A stretch of DNA of 64,000 nucleotides from Nitrospira sp. UBA2083 (lineage in GTDB: Bacteria > Nitrospirota > Nitrospiria > Nitrospirales > Nitrospiraceae). Below are positions 44,223 through 55,215 of the stretch, piece by piece. The notes under the pieces are model-generated. The model ran no database searches, was not told the origin of the DNA, and worked only from the letters and a program-made list of their open reading frames with translations. The stretch lies in NCBI GenBank assembly GCA_002331625.1, contig DCZN01000041.1, positions 337 through 64,336 of the forward strand, in the 5' to 3' direction. The position numbers and the translations under genes are program-made. Position 1 is the first letter of the stretch, and every line of letters begins with the position of its first letter.

Positions 44223-46877
44223 TCAGCCGGCAGATGATTCACTACCGTCTTGTTCGGCCAGACGTTGCAGCTCAGCAAGACGATTTAATGCATCGAGCGG
44301 CGTCATGGAAAACAGGTCAATCTGTTTGACCTCTTGGATGAGGGGATGAGGAAGAGGAAGAGTCGGCGCAGCTTGCTCGGACTGTTCTTGAGTGGGCAAC
44401 GCAACGGTGGATTCCGGTCGTTCTAGCTGCGACAGGACTTCCTGTGCCCGCTCAACGACGGTCGTCGGGAGTCCAGCCAGTTTAGCCACGTGGATGCCAT
44501 AACTTCGATCCGCTTTCCCACGGATGATCTTTCTGAGAAATGTAATGTCCCCGTCCTGTTCTTGAACTGCCACGCAATAATTCTTGATCCCTATTCGCTG
44601 ATCCGCTAATTGGGTCATTTCATGGTAGTGGGTTGCAAATAAGGTTCGAGCGCCCAATCGTGTGCAATCATGGATATGCTCAGCTATGGCCCATGCAAGG
44701 CTGAGCCCGTCGTAGGTACTCGTGCCCCGACCGATCTCGTCCAGTAAGATCAAACTACGGGGACTTGCATTCTGGAGAATATGTGCCGTTTCGACCATTT
44801 CAACCATGAAGGTACTCTGTCCGCCAGCGAGATTATCGGAGGCTCCAACACGGGTGAAAATACGATCGGCTAGGCCGATGTGCGCCTCCGCTGCGGGAAC
44901 AAAACTGCCGATTTGGGCCAGAAGCACTATGAGAGCGACTTGTCGAAGGTAAGTACTTTTGCCGGCCATATTGGGTCCGGTGATGAGCAGCAGGCGATCA
45001 GCCTCGAGATTCAGGACCGTGTCATTCGGCACGAACAGCGAATCAACACCAATTCGCTCAACAATCGGATGCCGGCCCTCTTTGATCGTGATGGCATCTC
45101 CGTCTGTGACGGTCGGTTTTGAATAGCGATAGAGTGCGGCTGTTTCGGCGAGTCCCGCAAGCACATCAACGATGGCCAACATGCCAGCCATCCTGTCTAA
45201 TCGATGAGTTTCAGTCGCGAGCCTCGAACGTACGGATGCGAACGCAGCCTGCTCGCAAGCGAGCAGTTTCACATCGGCTCCGATCACACGTTCTTCCAGC
45301 TCTTGCAACTCTTTCGTGGTAAATCGTTCAGCATTAGCCAGCGTTTGTTTCCGAATATAGTCACTGGGGACACGGCTCAGATTCGCTTTCGTGATCTCGA
45401 TGTAATACCCGAACACCTGGTTGTACCGTACTTTGAGCGAGTCAATTCTCGTCCGCTCACGCTCCCTCCCTTCCAGCAAGGCGATCCAATCTTTTCCCTC
45501 TTTACTTGTTTTACGAAGATCATCGACCTCGGGGGCATAACCGTCCTTGATGATATTCCCATCGCGGATGGAATGAGGAGCATCAGGACGAATGGCCTGT
45601 TCGATCAATTCGTACAGATCATCCGCACTATCCCATGACATCCGCACATCGCAAAGGAGCTGACTCCGAAGAGGCATCAATTGGGTAGAAATTTCCGGTA
45701 GCGCGGAGAGAGAGTGCTTCAAGGCCAGCACCTCACGCGGACCTGCCAGACCAAGTACAATGCGGCTGCCCAGTCGAGCAAGATCTTGGACCTGGCGCAA
45801 GGCGGTACGCAAAGCAGTTCGGGGCAAGAGTTGGTCCTTGAGTTCCTCGACCGCATCCAATCGCAATCGAATGATGCCGCAATTCAATAAAGGCATCACC
45901 AGCCACTGGCGAAGCAGTCGGCATCCCATCGCTGTCACGGTGCGGTCTACAACCGACAACAGCGTCAGCGGCAACGAGCCGGACGTGCTCTCACCGGCGA
46001 CCAATGGTTTGAGTAGCTCCAAGTTCCGAATCGTCGTCCCATCCAGATACATGATGTCATTGTTATTCCGTACGGATAGTCGACGGATGTGATCCAACGG
46101 GACCGTGGGTTGAGTCTCGCGGACATACTCAAGTACCGCACCAGCCGCACAAACAGCAGCCGGCAGCCCGTGACAGCCTAGAGAGTCAAGAGACTCAGCA
46201 CGAAAGTGATCAGCCAATACCTGTGTGGCATGTTGGTGATCGAATGACTCGGGCGGACGTTCACGTAGACTCGGCCCAGCAATCCGTTTGATCCATTCCA
46301 AATTTCGATGATCTTGCCCAGCCGAGTAGATCAGTTCCCGGGGATCGAGTCGTGCCAGCTCATTTAAAACGTGAGTCGCTGCATGGATTCCTTGAAACTC
46401 CATCACACCAAACTCACCGGTCGAGACTTCAAGAACTGCCAGGCCAATACGCTGTCCATGGTGCGCATCGGGGTCAACCACGAGGGAGGCGAGATAGTTC
46501 AGCTCGCCGGGAGTCAAAAATTCTGTATCGACCAGTGTGCCGGGGGTATAGAGTCTGACAACTTCGCGCCGAACGAGGCCTTTGGCAGACTTCGGATCTT
46601 CGACCTGTTCGCACAGGGCTACGAGGCGTCCGGACTTCAGTAACTTTGCAATGTAGCCCGTTGCTGCGTGGTAAGGAACGCCGCACAGCGGAACCGGATC
46701 GGGACTGTTCTTGTCACGCGAGGTGAGAGCGATCGATAGGAGTCGTGAAGCTTCCTGTGCGTCCTCATAGAACATCTCATAAAAATCTCCAACGCGAAAA
46801 AACAAAATCGCATCGGGATATCCCTGCTTGATCTCACGATACTGACGCATGAGCGGGCTGAGGGCTGTGTCACTCAT
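44223..46877 (-). CDS. mutS: DNA mismatch repair protein MutS
   Basis: An 884-residue MutS. The mismatch-recognition motif FRVGDFYEMFYEDA (F-x-E) is near residue 34, and the ATPase carries GPNMAGKST (Walker A) and LLDEIGRGTSTYDG (Walker B). A C-terminal region with short repeats of hydrophobics and Glu/Gln probably tetramerises. The ATG at 46877 overlaps the upstream lapA stop by eight bases. It is the last gene of the pdxJ-to-mutS unit. Confidence 0.96.
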   Translation of the reverse strand: MSDTALSPLMRQYREIKQGYPDAILFFRVGDFYEMFYEDAQEASRLLSIALTSRDKNSPDPVPLCGVPYHAATGYIAKLLKSGRLVALCEQVEDPKSAKGLVRREVVRLYTPGTLVDTEFLTPGELNYLASLVVDPDAHHGQRIGLAVLEVSTGEFGVMEFQGIHAATHVLNELARLDPRELIYSAGQDHRNLEWIKRIAGPSLRERPPESFDHQHATQVLADHFRAESLDSLGCHGLPAAVCAAGAVLEYVRETQPTVPLDHIRRLSVRNNNDIMYLDGTTIRNLELLKPLVAGESTSGSLPLTLLSVVDRTVTAMGCRLLRQWLVMPLLNCGIIRLRLDAVEELKDQLLPRTALRTALRQVQDLARLGSRIVLGLAGPREVLALKHSLSALPEISTQLMPLRSQLLCDVRMSWDSADDLYELIEQAIRPDAPHSIRDGNIIKDGYAPEVDDLRKTSKEGKDWIALLEGRERERTRIDSLKVRYNQVFGYYIEITKANLSRVPSDYIRKQTLANAERFTTKELQELEERVIGADVKLLACEQAAFASVRSRLATETHRLDRMAGMLAIVDVLAGLAETAALYRYSKPTVTDGDAITIKEGRHPIVERIGVDSLFVPNDTVLNLEADRLLLITGPNMAGKSTYLRQVALIVLLAQIGSFVPAAEAHIGLADRIFTRVGASDNLAGGQSTFMVEMVETAHILQNASPRSLILLDEIGRGTSTYDGLSLAWAIAEHIHDCTRLGARTLFATHYHEMTQLADQRIGIKNYCVAVQEQDGDITFLRKIIRGKADRSYGIHVAKLAGLPTTVVERAQEVLSQLERPESTVALPTQEQSEQAAPTLPLPHPLIQEVKQIDLFSMTPLDALNRLAELQRLAEQDGSESSAG

Positions 46878-47214
46878 CACCGAAATGTCTCACAGATTCC
46901 ATGTCGGCAGGGGCCGGAGTGCGTCCCGATACCTTCTCGAGTGATTGGCGAAGCCGTTCCAAGTCCACCTCGGCTTGTTGTAATGCCTTCGTTTTTCGGC
47001 GCAGCTCGATACGACTACGAACCCAAGGAGGAAACAGGAGGATGGCGGCAACAAGAAGGCCGACGGCAAAGCCGGCCAGAATGGGTTTGTAAATAGGGGT
47101 CGATGCCTCAAGTAAGCCGAAGAAATAACGCAGAGAAACTTCCTGCTCCTGGTTCTGGAGAACAAATGCCAACGAAAGTAACAAAAGGAAGCCAACGAGA
47201 ATCAGTCGAGTCAT
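46870..47214 (-). CDS. LapA/DUF1049 family membrane protein
   Basis: A 114-residue protein with two transmembrane helices (about 3-20 and 44-62) and a C-terminal coiled-coil (KTKALQQAEVDLERLRQSLE). This is the LapA (DUF1049) layout, where in Escherichia coli LapA and LapB control LPS assembly. No lapB is adjacent. It overlaps tsaE by an ATGA and mutS by eight bases, so all three are coupled. Confidence 0.75.
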   Translation of the reverse strand: MTRLILVGFLLLLSLAFVLQNQEQEVSLRYFFGLLEASTPIYKPILAGFAVGLLVAAILLFPPWVRSRIELRRKTKALQQAEVDLERLRQSLEKVSGRTPAPADMESVRHFGDE

Positions 47215-47762
47215 CGTGAGGAGGCCTTTCTCCTCGTCTGGAGTCTGGGCTGTGGGGAACGGCCTCTTTTCCGGATATGCCCCATGGCCTTCTTCATTCG
47301 AGCCAGGAGCGCATGGGATCGTGCGCCTCGTGGTATGAGCTGGGCCGTTCGCGTGGTGAACGTCTTATGGGCCAATCGAACTTCAAGTCGGTCTTCCGGA
47401 AGCAGACAAGGAAAGCGGTCGGCCCATTCAATGACGGTGGCGTCATTCTCCGTAAAGCATTCTGACAATCCAATTGATTCCGCTTCTTCAGGGGTTCGCA
47501 AGCGATAGAGATCCATATGCGTCAATGCCAGCCGGCCGGAGTATTGGTGCATCAGCATGAAGGTTGGGCTTGCAACCGAATCCGACGGGGCTCCAAGACC
47601 CATGACGATTCCGTGAACCAGTGTGGTTTTTCCAGCTCCCAATTCGCCGATCAACGTCACGACATCCCCTCCGTGAAGCGTCCGGCCAATGATCTTTCCA
47701 ACCGATTCCGTCATGCGTGGAGATGACAGGACAAGGTCGAGAGAGCCAACGGATCGAGCCAT
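47211..47762 (-). CDS. tsaE: tRNA threonylcarbamoyladenosine biosynthesis ATPase TsaE
   Basis: A 183-residue P-loop ATPase with Walker A GELGAGKTTLV near 40-50, plus SPTFMLMHQYSG and HMDLYRL segments typical of TsaE. Together with TsaB and TsaD it makes t6A37 in tRNA. The C-terminal 35 residues are basic and unusual, ending in RKASSR. It overlaps the lapA start by ATGA. Confidence 0.9.
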   Translation of the reverse strand: MARSVGSLDLVLSSPRMTESVGKIIGRTLHGGDVVTLIGELGAGKTTLVHGIVMGLGAPSDSVASPTFMLMHQYSGRLALTHMDLYRLRTPEEAESIGLSECFTENDATVIEWADRFPCLLPEDRLEVRLAHKTFTTRTAQLIPRGARSHALLARMKKAMGHIRKRGRSPQPRLQTRRKASSR

Positions 47763-47772
47763 AGGAGCGCTG

Positions 47773-49368
47773 TCACGCCGGACCGTTCCACATAGAACCG
47801 CGCAGACTTACGGGAGACTCCCGGACGAGCCGTATTGCAGCGGGAATCTGCTCAAGCAGATCGCGAGTAATCATCCCTACTTGTCCCTTACTAGCCGCGG
47901 CCAAGTCACCGGATGCTCCATGCAGATACACGGCTGCGCAGGCCGCTTCCCACGAAGGGATGCCTTGGGCCAAGAAGCCGACCACCATCCCCGTCAATAC
48001 ATCGCCGGTTCCAGCAGTGGCCATCCCGGGGTTGCCGGTAGGGCAGATGGCAACGGCTCCATCCGGTCGTGCAATAACAGTCCTGGCTCCTTTCAGGACG
48101 ACATACAGACCGCGTTCTCGTGCAAAACGAGTGGCCGTCCCGACCCGATCGCTGTTGACCGACTGAGGGGTTGCCCCGAACTCCAACCGAGCCATCTCTC
48201 CAGGGTGAGGGGTGATGATTGGGGGGATTTTGCAAGATGCCAGAAGGGCTGTCCGCCCTGTCAATGCGTTGAGGGCATCGGCATCAAGAACCGCCGGCCG
48301 ATCGAGTTGTTTCGTCAAGGCCTGGACAAGTTCCACAGTTTCAGGATGAGTGGAGAGTCCCGGGCCGATTGCCAAGGCGTCCTTGGCCGCCATGAATGAA
48401 ACAAGACGATCAAGCGCTGTGCGCCCCAAAGTCCGGGCCTTGGTTTCCGGCATCGGGACCGTCATGGCTTCCAAAAGTTTGGCTTCTAGGATGTCATTGA
48501 CACTCGAGGGCGTGGCGACGGTGACCAGACCGGTTCCAACACGCAACGCTGCTTGCGCAGCCATGGCGGCTGCCCCGGTTTTTCCCACGGATCCGGCAAT
48601 AATACCGGCATGGCCATAGGTACCCTTGTGGCTCGATGGCTCACGACTCGGCAGAAAACCTTGCACCCCTTGTGGTGTGATCAACGTCGTTCGGCAATCA
48701 ATGGCGTCGATATAGGCGGGGGGAATTCCGATATCGACAATCATGACTTCCCCGGAAAGGTCGATCCCTTGGTTCTGATACAGGCCGACTTTTGGGAGGC
48801 CAAAGGTCACGGTGAGAGAAGCGCGAACACTCCGCCCGAGGCTTGTTCCGGTATCAGCCTGAAGCCCGGAAGGAAGGTCCACTGCAACTACGGGACGATT
48901 TGTCTCGTTGATACTCTCAATCACGGCGGCGTAACGACCTGTGATGGTACTGGAAAGCCCGGTCCCCAGAAGAGCATCCACCAGAATGTCGCTGTCTTGC
49001 AAAAGCGATTGTGCCGAGGCCTGTGAGGTATAGGGATGGACCGAGGACTTGCCTGCGCCCCGCACGAATTGTCTGTACATGGTGGCAGCGTCTCGGCTGA
49101 GTTCGGAAAGGGATGCCATAGCAAGGACGCGGACATTGGCATGGCGTCGACGCAGGAGTCGAGCTGCAACGAACCCGTCCCCCCCGTTGTTCCCCTTGCC
49201 ACAGATGACGGTCACCTTCTTACCGCGCACCGGTCCCATCCATTGCTCGAGGCACGAGACGACACCTGATCCTGCACGTTCCATCAAGGTGGCCGCCGGA
49301 ATACGGGCCTCGGTGATGGTCCGGCGCTCAAGTTCCTGCATCTGTGCGGCAGTAATGATTTTAATCAT
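47773..49368 (-). CDS. nnr: Bifunctional NAD(P)H-hydrate epimerase / ADP-dependent dehydratase
   Basis: A 531-residue fusion that repairs damaged NAD(P)HX. The N-terminal NnrE (YjeF_N) epimerase (about 1-225) contains VICGKGNNGGDGFVAARLL and LVDALLGTGL. The C-terminal NnrD (about 230-515) has ALAIGPGLSTHPET, ITPHPGEMARL and the ATP-binding GTGDVLTGMVVGFLAQG. The start ATG at 49368 is 52 bases after pdxJ. Confidence 0.93.
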   Translation of the reverse strand: MIKIITAAQMQELERRTITEARIPAATLMERAGSGVVSCLEQWMGPVRGKKVTVICGKGNNGGDGFVAARLLRRRHANVRVLAMASLSELSRDAATMYRQFVRGAGKSSVHPYTSQASAQSLLQDSDILVDALLGTGLSSTITGRYAAVIESINETNRPVVAVDLPSGLQADTGTSLGRSVRASLTVTFGLPKVGLYQNQGIDLSGEVMIVDIGIPPAYIDAIDCRTTLITPQGVQGFLPSREPSSHKGTYGHAGIIAGSVGKTGAAAMAAQAALRVGTGLVTVATPSSVNDILEAKLLEAMTVPMPETKARTLGRTALDRLVSFMAAKDALAIGPGLSTHPETVELVQALTKQLDRPAVLDADALNALTGRTALLASCKIPPIITPHPGEMARLEFGATPQSVNSDRVGTATRFARERGLYVVLKGARTVIARPDGAVAICPTGNPGMATAGTGDVLTGMVVGFLAQGIPSWEAACAAVYLHGASGDLAAASKGQVGMITRDLLEQIPAAIRLVRESPVSLRGSMWNGPA

Positions 49369-49420
49369 GATGAGCCTGGGGTCGTAGACCGATGTGCTCT
49401 CGGGAATCGGTGACGCCAGC

Positions 49421-50134
49421 CTAACCCAGCAACGCTTTCATTTCCTTCACGGCTTGTGCCAGACCTACGAGGACCGCCCGCGCAATGATACTGTGCCCGA
49501 TGTTGTACTCAACAATTTCAGGAATATGCGTCAGACGCTTAATATTGCGGTAATTCAACCCGTGTCCGGCGTTGACCCCGATCCCCAGCTTGTAGGCGAG
49601 TTTTGCAGCAAGGGAAATGGCGTCAAATTCCGTGTCAGCCTCTTTGGAGCGTGTTGCATTGGCATAGCGACCGGTATGCAATTCGACGAAATCAACCCCG
49701 ATCTTGTGGGCGGCCTTGATCTGGTTCAGATCGGGTTCAATGAAGACGCAAGCGGGGATCCCGCCGTTATGAAGAAGGGTGATGATGCTCTGGACACGGT
49801 CACGCTCACCCATGACGTCGAGGCCGCCTTCCGTGGTGAGTTCCCGCCGTTTTTCCGGTACAAGGGTCACAAGGTCCGGTTTGATGTTGAGGGCGATCTT
49901 GGCCATCTCGGGGTCAGCGGCCATCTCCAGATCGAGCTTGGTTCGAGCGATTTCGCGAAGAAGCTGAAGGTCGCGGTCCTGAATATGACGCCGATCCTCT
50001 CGGAGGTGAACAACCAGACCGTCGGCTCCGGCTAGCTCCACGAGCACGGCGGCTGCCAAGGGATCAGGATCGGTTCCACCGCGTGCTTGTCGCAAGGTGG
50101 CCACATGGTCGATGTTCACGCCTAGCCGAGCCAT
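49421..50134 (-). CDS. pdxJ: Pyridoxine 5'-phosphate synthase
   Basis: A 237-residue TIM-barrel enzyme that condenses 1-deoxy-xylulose phosphate with 3-amino-2-oxopropyl phosphate to make PNP (DXP-dependent vitamin B6 route). The start NIDHVATLRQARGGTDPDPL is the PdxJ signature, followed by HLREDRRHIQDRD and the C-terminal GHGLNYRNIK. It opens the minus-strand unit. GGAGGGTG precedes its ATG. Confidence 0.96.
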   Translation of the reverse strand: MARLGVNIDHVATLRQARGGTDPDPLAAAVLVELAGADGLVVHLREDRRHIQDRDLQLLREIARTKLDLEMAADPEMAKIALNIKPDLVTLVPEKRRELTTEGGLDVMGERDRVQSIITLLHNGGIPACVFIEPDLNQIKAAHKIGVDFVELHTGRYANATRSKEADTEFDAISLAAKLAYKLGIGVNAGHGLNYRNIKRLTHIPEIVEYNIGHSIIARAVLVGLAQAVKEMKALLG

Positions 50135-50416
50135 TCACCCTCCTTCAACGATATCAGCGGAAAACAGGGACAAGAGAGAGACATGCGAGACCAACGAGCG
50201 GTATTAGTAGCAGAAAGGAAAGGGAGGGGCAAGAACGGGTTAGCGAGGCCTGAGGCGTCGAGATCAGGAGGCCTTGCAACTACAGAAGTCTATAGAAAAT
50301 GAAGCAAATTGACTCAATTCAAGCCCTCAATTACAATAGGTCCCGCTCACATCCCCTTGCGCAGTCATTGCGGCGAGGCAGTTGAGAATACTCGAGGAAC
50401 CATCCAAAGGAAATCC

Positions 50417-51613
50417 ATGGGGTTGGGTGACGGGTTTTATCGAATCAAGCGGTTGCCCCCGTATGTCTTTGCCCAGGTGCAATCGCTCAAACTTGAAGCT
50501 CGCCAGCGCGGGGAAGATATCATCGATTTTGGGATGGGCAATCCGGATCAGCCGACGCCGTCCCATATTGTCGACAAGATGATCGAGGCGGCGAGAAAAG
50601 GGCGGAATCACCGCTACTCGGCGTCTCGCGGCATCACGAAGCTGCGGCATGCAATTTGTGGCTGGTACAAGCGAAATTACGATGTCAATCTGGATCCAGA
50701 AACGGAAGCCATCGTCACAATTGGGTCCAAAGAAGGCCTGGCACACCTCGCCCTGGCGACCATTGGCCCAGGCGATGTGGTCCTCACCCCGACGCCGACC
50801 TATCCCATTCATATGTATAGCTTCATCATTGCCGGTGGGGAAGTCCGTGGGATCGAGCTTCGCCAGGACAGTGATTTCTTCGAAGACTTGACGCGTGTTT
50901 ATCGGCAGACATTTCCACGGCCGAAAATTCTGGTCATTAATTTCCCCCACAATCCCACCACGGCAGTCGTGGATTTAGAATTTTTCAAAAAAATCGTCGC
51001 ATTCGCGAAAGAGCATAATGTTATAGTCATCCACGATTTGGCCTATGCCGATCTCGTGTTTGACGGTTATAAGGCCCCCAGCTTTCTTCAGATACCAGGC
51101 GCAAAAGACTGTGGTGTCGAGTTCTATACCCTGTCCAAGGCATACAATATGCCTGGCTGGCGAGTCGGGTTTTGTGTGGGCAACCGAGAAGTGGTCGGAG
51201 CATTGGCCAAAATCAAAAGCTACCTCGACTATGGTATTTTCCAGCCGCTTCAAATCGCCAGCGTGATTGCCTTGAACGGGCCTCAAGACTGCGTGAAGGA
51301 GACGGTGCAGCGCTACCAAAAGCGCAGGGACGTCCTGGTCGGCGGCCTCAATCGAATCGGTTGGCAAGTTGCGAAGCCGTTGGCCACGATGTTCGTGTGG
51401 GCGCGCATTCCCTTGCCCTATCGCCACATGGGGTCGTTGGAATTCTCAAAGCTGTTGTTGAAGGAGGCCAAGGTCGCTGTGTCACCGGGAATCGGATTCG
51501 GCGAGGGCGGTGACGAGTACGTGCGATTTGGACTCGTGGAAAACGAACATCGCACCAGGCAAGCCGTGAGGGGAATCCGCAAGGCCCTCAAGCTCAATGG
51601 GGACGAAGAATGA
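50417..51613 (+). CDS. AlaC-like PLP aminotransferase
   Basis: A 398-residue class I aminotransferase of the AlaC type (glutamate-pyruvate-like; some relatives are LL-diaminopimelate aminotransferases). The lysine lies in [16 protein letters not shown], with [10 protein letters not shown] and [13 protein letters not shown]. The frame runs back to 50309, but the ATG at 50417, with AAAGGA five bases upstream, starts the conserved [13 protein letters not shown] segment. It overlaps hom by ATGA and heads the aspartate-family operon, so DapL-like lysine synthesis is possible. Confidence 0.85.
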   Translation: MGLGDGFYRIKRLPPYVFAQVQSLKLEARQRGEDIIDFGMGNPDQPTPSHIVDKMIEAARKGRNHRYSASRGITKLRHAICGWYKRNYDVNLDPETEAIVTIGSKEGLAHLALATIGPGDVVLTPTPTYPIHMYSFIIAGGEVRGIELRQDSDFFEDLTRVYRQTFPRPKILVINFPHNPTTAVVDLEFFKKIVAFAKEHNVIVIHDLAYADLVFDGYKAPSFLQIPGAKDCGVEFYTLSKAYNMPGWRVGFCVGNREVVGALAKIKSYLDYGIFQPLQIASVIALNGPQDCVKETVQRYQKRRDVLVGGLNRIGWQVAKPLATMFVWARIPLPYRHMGSLEFSKLLLKEAKVAVSPGIGFGEGGDEYVRFGLVENEHRTRQAVRGIRKALKLNGDEE

Positions 51614-52923
51614 AGTCTCGGATTGGAGTGGGGATTGTCGGGTTCGGTACGGTCGGGACCGGGGTTGCCAAAATTCTCGTCAACAATGCCGCCCTTATCA
51701 ACCGCCGTGCCGGTGTCCCGATCGAACTCGTTCGCGTGGCGGATCTGGACATTGTGAAAGATCGTGGGATTGCGCTGGCCCCAGGGGTTCTTACCACCGA
51801 TGTGAAGCAACTCTTGACGGATCCCAGCATCGATATCGTGATCGAATTGATCGGTGGCTATGATACGGCGAAACGGGTGATTCTTGATTCGATCGCTGCC
51901 GGCAAGCATGTCGTCACGGCGAATAAAGCCCTCTTAGCCCTCCACGGCGAGGAGATTTTTGAAGCCGCGACGCGCAGAGGCGTGGAGCTAGGGTTTGAGG
52001 CAAGTGTCGGCGGCGGTATTCCGGTGATTCGGGCATTGACTGAGGGGCTGGCCGGCAATACCATCGAGTCCATCTACGGCATCATCAATGGGACGTCCAA
52101 CTATATTTTATCCAGAATGACGCATGAGGGGCACAGTTTCCAGGATGTGCTCCAAGATGCCCAGCGAGCCGGGTATGCCGAAGCGGATCCGACGTTTGAT
52201 GTCGCGGGGATCGATTCGGCACATAAGCTCGCCATTCTCGTGAATCTCGCGTATGGAACCCCGGTTAACTTCAAGGAGATCTATACGGAAGGGATTACAA
52301 ACATCACCCCGACGGATATCGCCTATGCGAAGCAGTTTGGGTGCACGATCAAGTTACTGGGGATCGCCAAACTCGTAGACGGTGAGATTGAAGCCCGCGT
52401 CCATCCCACCATGCTTCCCTCCTCATCACCCATTGCGCAGGTCGAAGACGTGTATAACGCCATTCAGCTTGTTGGTGATGCCGTCGGCGACGTGGTGCTC
52501 TATGGGCGAGGGGCGGGTTCAATGCCGACCGGGAGCGCGGTCGTGAGTGATGTGATGGCAATCGGCCGAAATCTCGTGAAAGGAGCGGTCGGCCGAGTCC
52601 CGGTTGCGTCATTCCAGCAGAACCAGCGGCGGCCGCTTCGGCTCAGGTCGATGGAAGAGATCAGCTCCCTCTACTACTTGCGGTTTACCGTAGTGGACAG
52701 GCCCGGGGTGTTGGCACAGATCGCCGGCGAGTTGGGACGCTGCGGGATCAGTATTTCCTCGATGGTGCAACAAGGGCGATGTGAGGGCCAGACTGTACCA
52801 GTCGTCATCAAGACGCATACGGCCAAAGAACGGGATGTCCAAACCGCACTTCGTGAAATCAATCGACAAGCATTCGTGGCAGAACCGACGATGCTGATTC
52901 GTGTAGAAGGCAAGGATGAATAA
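51610..52923 (+). CDS. hom: Homoserine dehydrogenase
   Basis: A 437-residue Hom: NAD(P)-binding [12 protein letters not shown] near 8-19, the catalytic domain with [12 protein letters not shown] and [16 protein letters not shown], and a C-terminal ACT domain (about 355-435) for allosteric control. It reduces aspartate semialdehyde to homoserine. Its start overlaps the aminotransferase stop by four bases. Confidence 0.96.
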   Translation: MKSRIGVGIVGFGTVGTGVAKILVNNAALINRRAGVPIELVRVADLDIVKDRGIALAPGVLTTDVKQLLTDPSIDIVIELIGGYDTAKRVILDSIAAGKHVVTANKALLALHGEEIFEAATRRGVELGFEASVGGGIPVIRALTEGLAGNTIESIYGIINGTSNYILSRMTHEGHSFQDVLQDAQRAGYAEADPTFDVAGIDSAHKLAILVNLAYGTPVNFKEIYTEGITNITPTDIAYAKQFGCTIKLLGIAKLVDGEIEARVHPTMLPSSSPIAQVEDVYNAIQLVGDAVGDVVLYGRGAGSMPTGSAVVSDVMAIGRNLVKGAVGRVPVASFQQNQRRPLRLRSMEEISSLYYLRFTVVDRPGVLAQIAGELGRCGISISSMVQQGRCEGQTVPVVIKTHTAKERDVQTALREINRQAFVAEPTMLIRVEGKDE

Positions 52924-52926
52924 CCC

Positions 52927-53985
52927 ATGAATCGTTGGCGCGGCATCATGGAGGAGTACCGCAAGTTCCTTCCCATGACCGAGAAGACGCCGGTCATCAG
53001 TTTGGGAGAGGGGAATACACCCCTCATTCGGGCCACGAGATTGGCCAAGGCGATTGCTCCCGGGGTCGAACTGTATCTCAAGTTTGAAGGCGTCAATCCC
53101 ACCGGGTCGTTCAAAGATCGCGGGATGACCTTTGCCATCTCGAAGGCCGTGGAAAGCGGGGCACGCGCCGTCATGTGCGCGTCGACCGGCAACACGTCCG
53201 CTTCCGCCGCCGCCTATGGGGCTCGCGCCGGGTTATCGGTCTATGTATTGATTCCTGCCGGAAAGATCGCGATGGGAAAGCTCTCCCAGGCGATGATGCA
53301 TCAGGCAACGGTCATTCAGATCGAGGGAAACTTTGACCAAGCGCTGGCGCTCGTCAAGGATTTTTCAGCGTCGCTGCACATCGAATTGGTCAACTCGGTC
53401 AATCCATTCAGGATCGACGGTCAAAAGACCGCGGCCTTTGAGGTCTGTGACCAGCTCGGCGATGCCCCGACGGTCCATGTCTTGCCGGTCGGAAACGCGG
53501 GGAACATCACCGCCTATTGGAAGGGCTACACCGAGTATCGTGCCGCCAGTCAGATCATGCGAACGCCACGCATGATGGGGTTTCAAGCGGCAGGTGCGGC
53601 CCCGATTGTCTTGGGGAAAATCGTCGAACAACCGCAGACTGTCGCCACTGCAATACGCATCGGCAATCCTGCAAGCTGGTCCTCGGCGTTGAAGGCAGTG
53701 GAGGAGTCGTCCGGCATGATCGACATGGTGACGGACGAAGAGATTCTTCAAGCGTATACGCTGGTAGCGGCTACGGAAGGGGTTTTTTGTGAGCCGGCAT
53801 CGGCGGCGTCCGTCGCCGGGGTGGCCAAACTACACCGGGCCAAGGCCTTGGGAGAAGGAGAAACGGTGGTGTGTACCCTGACGGGGCATGGGCTGAAAGA
53901 TGCCGATACCGCCATCTCAGTGTCGAAACAGCCGCTCACGGTGAAGGCGACGCGTGAGGATGTTGCCCGTTTATTGAACGTGTGA
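52927..53985 (+). CDS. thrC: Threonine synthase
   Basis: A 352-residue ThrC. The PLP-lysine motif is [14 protein letters not shown] near 58-71. The phosphate loop ([15 protein letters not shown]) and the C-terminal [15 protein letters not shown] are intact. It converts O-phosphohomoserine to threonine and starts three bases after hom. Confidence 0.96.
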   Translation: MNRWRGIMEEYRKFLPMTEKTPVISLGEGNTPLIRATRLAKAIAPGVELYLKFEGVNPTGSFKDRGMTFAISKAVESGARAVMCASTGNTSASAAAYGARAGLSVYVLIPAGKIAMGKLSQAMMHQATVIQIEGNFDQALALVKDFSASLHIELVNSVNPFRIDGQKTAAFEVCDQLGDAPTVHVLPVGNAGNITAYWKGYTEYRAASQIMRTPRMMGFQAAGAAPIVLGKIVEQPQTVATAIRIGNPASWSSALKAVEESSGMIDMVTDEEILQAYTLVAATEGVFCEPASAASVAGVAKLHRAKALGEGETVVCTLTGHGLKDADTAISVSKQPLTVKATREDVARLLNV

Positions 53986-54001
53986 AAGGCGTGAAGATTC
54001 C

Positions 54002-55210
54002 ATGAAATATGTGATCGTGCATGCTGGCGGGATGGCGGGCCATCCCCATGCAGAACTCAATGGTCGAACACCGCTGCAAGTAGCGGCGACACCCCATCTT
54101 GATCAGCTCGCTCAAATCGGAGAAGTCGGGCAGCTCATCATCTCGAACGAGGGCGTTCGCCATGGAGGCGGATTACTTGGTGCGGCGATCCTCGGCTATG
54201 ACCTGAAGAAATACTATCAAGGGCCTGGGCCGTTGGAAGCGGCAAGTCTGGGTGTGTCGGTGACAGAGCACGACGTCGTCTATCGTTGCACGATGGTCAC
54301 GTTACGTCCTGAGGGCGGCAAGGGTGTCGAGATCAAGAAATTGGGACCCAACGTGATCATGGACGATGCGACAGCCGGGTTGATCGAGACCGAAGAAGCT
54401 CGTGAATTGCTCGAGGCGATCAATGAACAGCTCGGGTCAGAAACCATTCAGTTCTACCCGGGTGCAGGCCATCGCCATCTCATGGTGTGGGTGAATGGAA
54501 AGCCACGCGCCCACTGCAATGATCCACAATCTTTTCTCGGCCAGTCCATTGCCGATGCCTTACCGACGGGCGACGGCGCGGATATTCTCCGAAAACTCAT
54601 GGATGCCGCACATGTGATCATGCGTGACCATCCGGTTAACGATGAGCGAATGGCCGAGGGAAAGAAACCGGCCAACTGTGTGTGGTTGTGGGGCGAGGGA
54701 CGAGCCGTGATGTGGCCGAGTTTGACCGACAAATACGACATCACCGGAGCGATTGTGGCGACCAGCGATGTTTATCGTGGTGTCGGGATCTGTGCCGGTC
54801 TCGAGGCCGTCGATCCGGAACGACTCGCCGACGGCGATCTCCGGACCAGGGCCTCCGTGGCGCTGGACGAATTTGCCAAGAAAGATTTTGTCTATGTCCA
54901 TGCCAGATTGACGGACGAGATTATCCACGGCACCGATATCAAGGCCAAGGTGCGCGGCATCGAAGAATTTGACCGCCACTTGGTCGGCCCATTAGTTGAA
55001 GGGCTGACCAAGCAAGGCCCCTATCGATTCCTGGTTGTGAGCGAACACGGGAGAGGCACAGATGGGCCACCACTCTACGCGTTTGGTGAGGGAGGCAAGA
55101 AGGGCTTCGGATCGGCCAGCCGTCGCTTCACTGAGTCAGATGCTCACGCTGCGGACACCCCGGCCCGTGATGCCACCAAATTCGCAAACAAGTTCTTCTC
55201 CAAAAGCTGA
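54002..55210 (+). CDS. ApgM-like phosphoglycerate-mutase-family protein, proposed homoserine kinase slot
   Basis: A 402-residue protein of the archaeal-type, cofactor-independent phosphoglycerate mutase (alkaline phosphatase superfamily) group, which in threonine operons lacking thrB has been proposed to act as a homoserine kinase. Family wording is clear: [33 protein letters not shown] and [19 protein letters not shown]. However, the first metal Asp near residue 8 is Ala (IVHAGGMAG), the usual GSD nucleophile region reads GGG (about 55-57), and the last DH site reads SEHG. D305 and H309 remain. It is between thrC and lysC in a tight operon. Confidence 0.8.
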   Translation: MKYVIVHAGGMAGHPHAELNGRTPLQVAATPHLDQLAQIGEVGQLIISNEGVRHGGGLLGAAILGYDLKKYYQGPGPLEAASLGVSVTEHDVVYRCTMVTLRPEGGKGVEIKKLGPNVIMDDATAGLIETEEARELLEAINEQLGSETIQFYPGAGHRHLMVWVNGKPRAHCNDPQSFLGQSIADALPTGDGADILRKLMDAAHVIMRDHPVNDERMAEGKKPANCVWLWGEGRAVMWPSLTDKYDITGAIVATSDVYRGVGICAGLEAVDPERLADGDLRTRASVALDEFAKKDFVYVHARLTDEIIHGTDIKAKVRGIEEFDRHLVGPLVEGLTKQGPYRFLVVSEHGRGTDGPPLYAFGEGGKKGFGSASRRFTESDAHAADTPARDATKFANKFFSKS

Positions 55211-55215
55211 GCATC

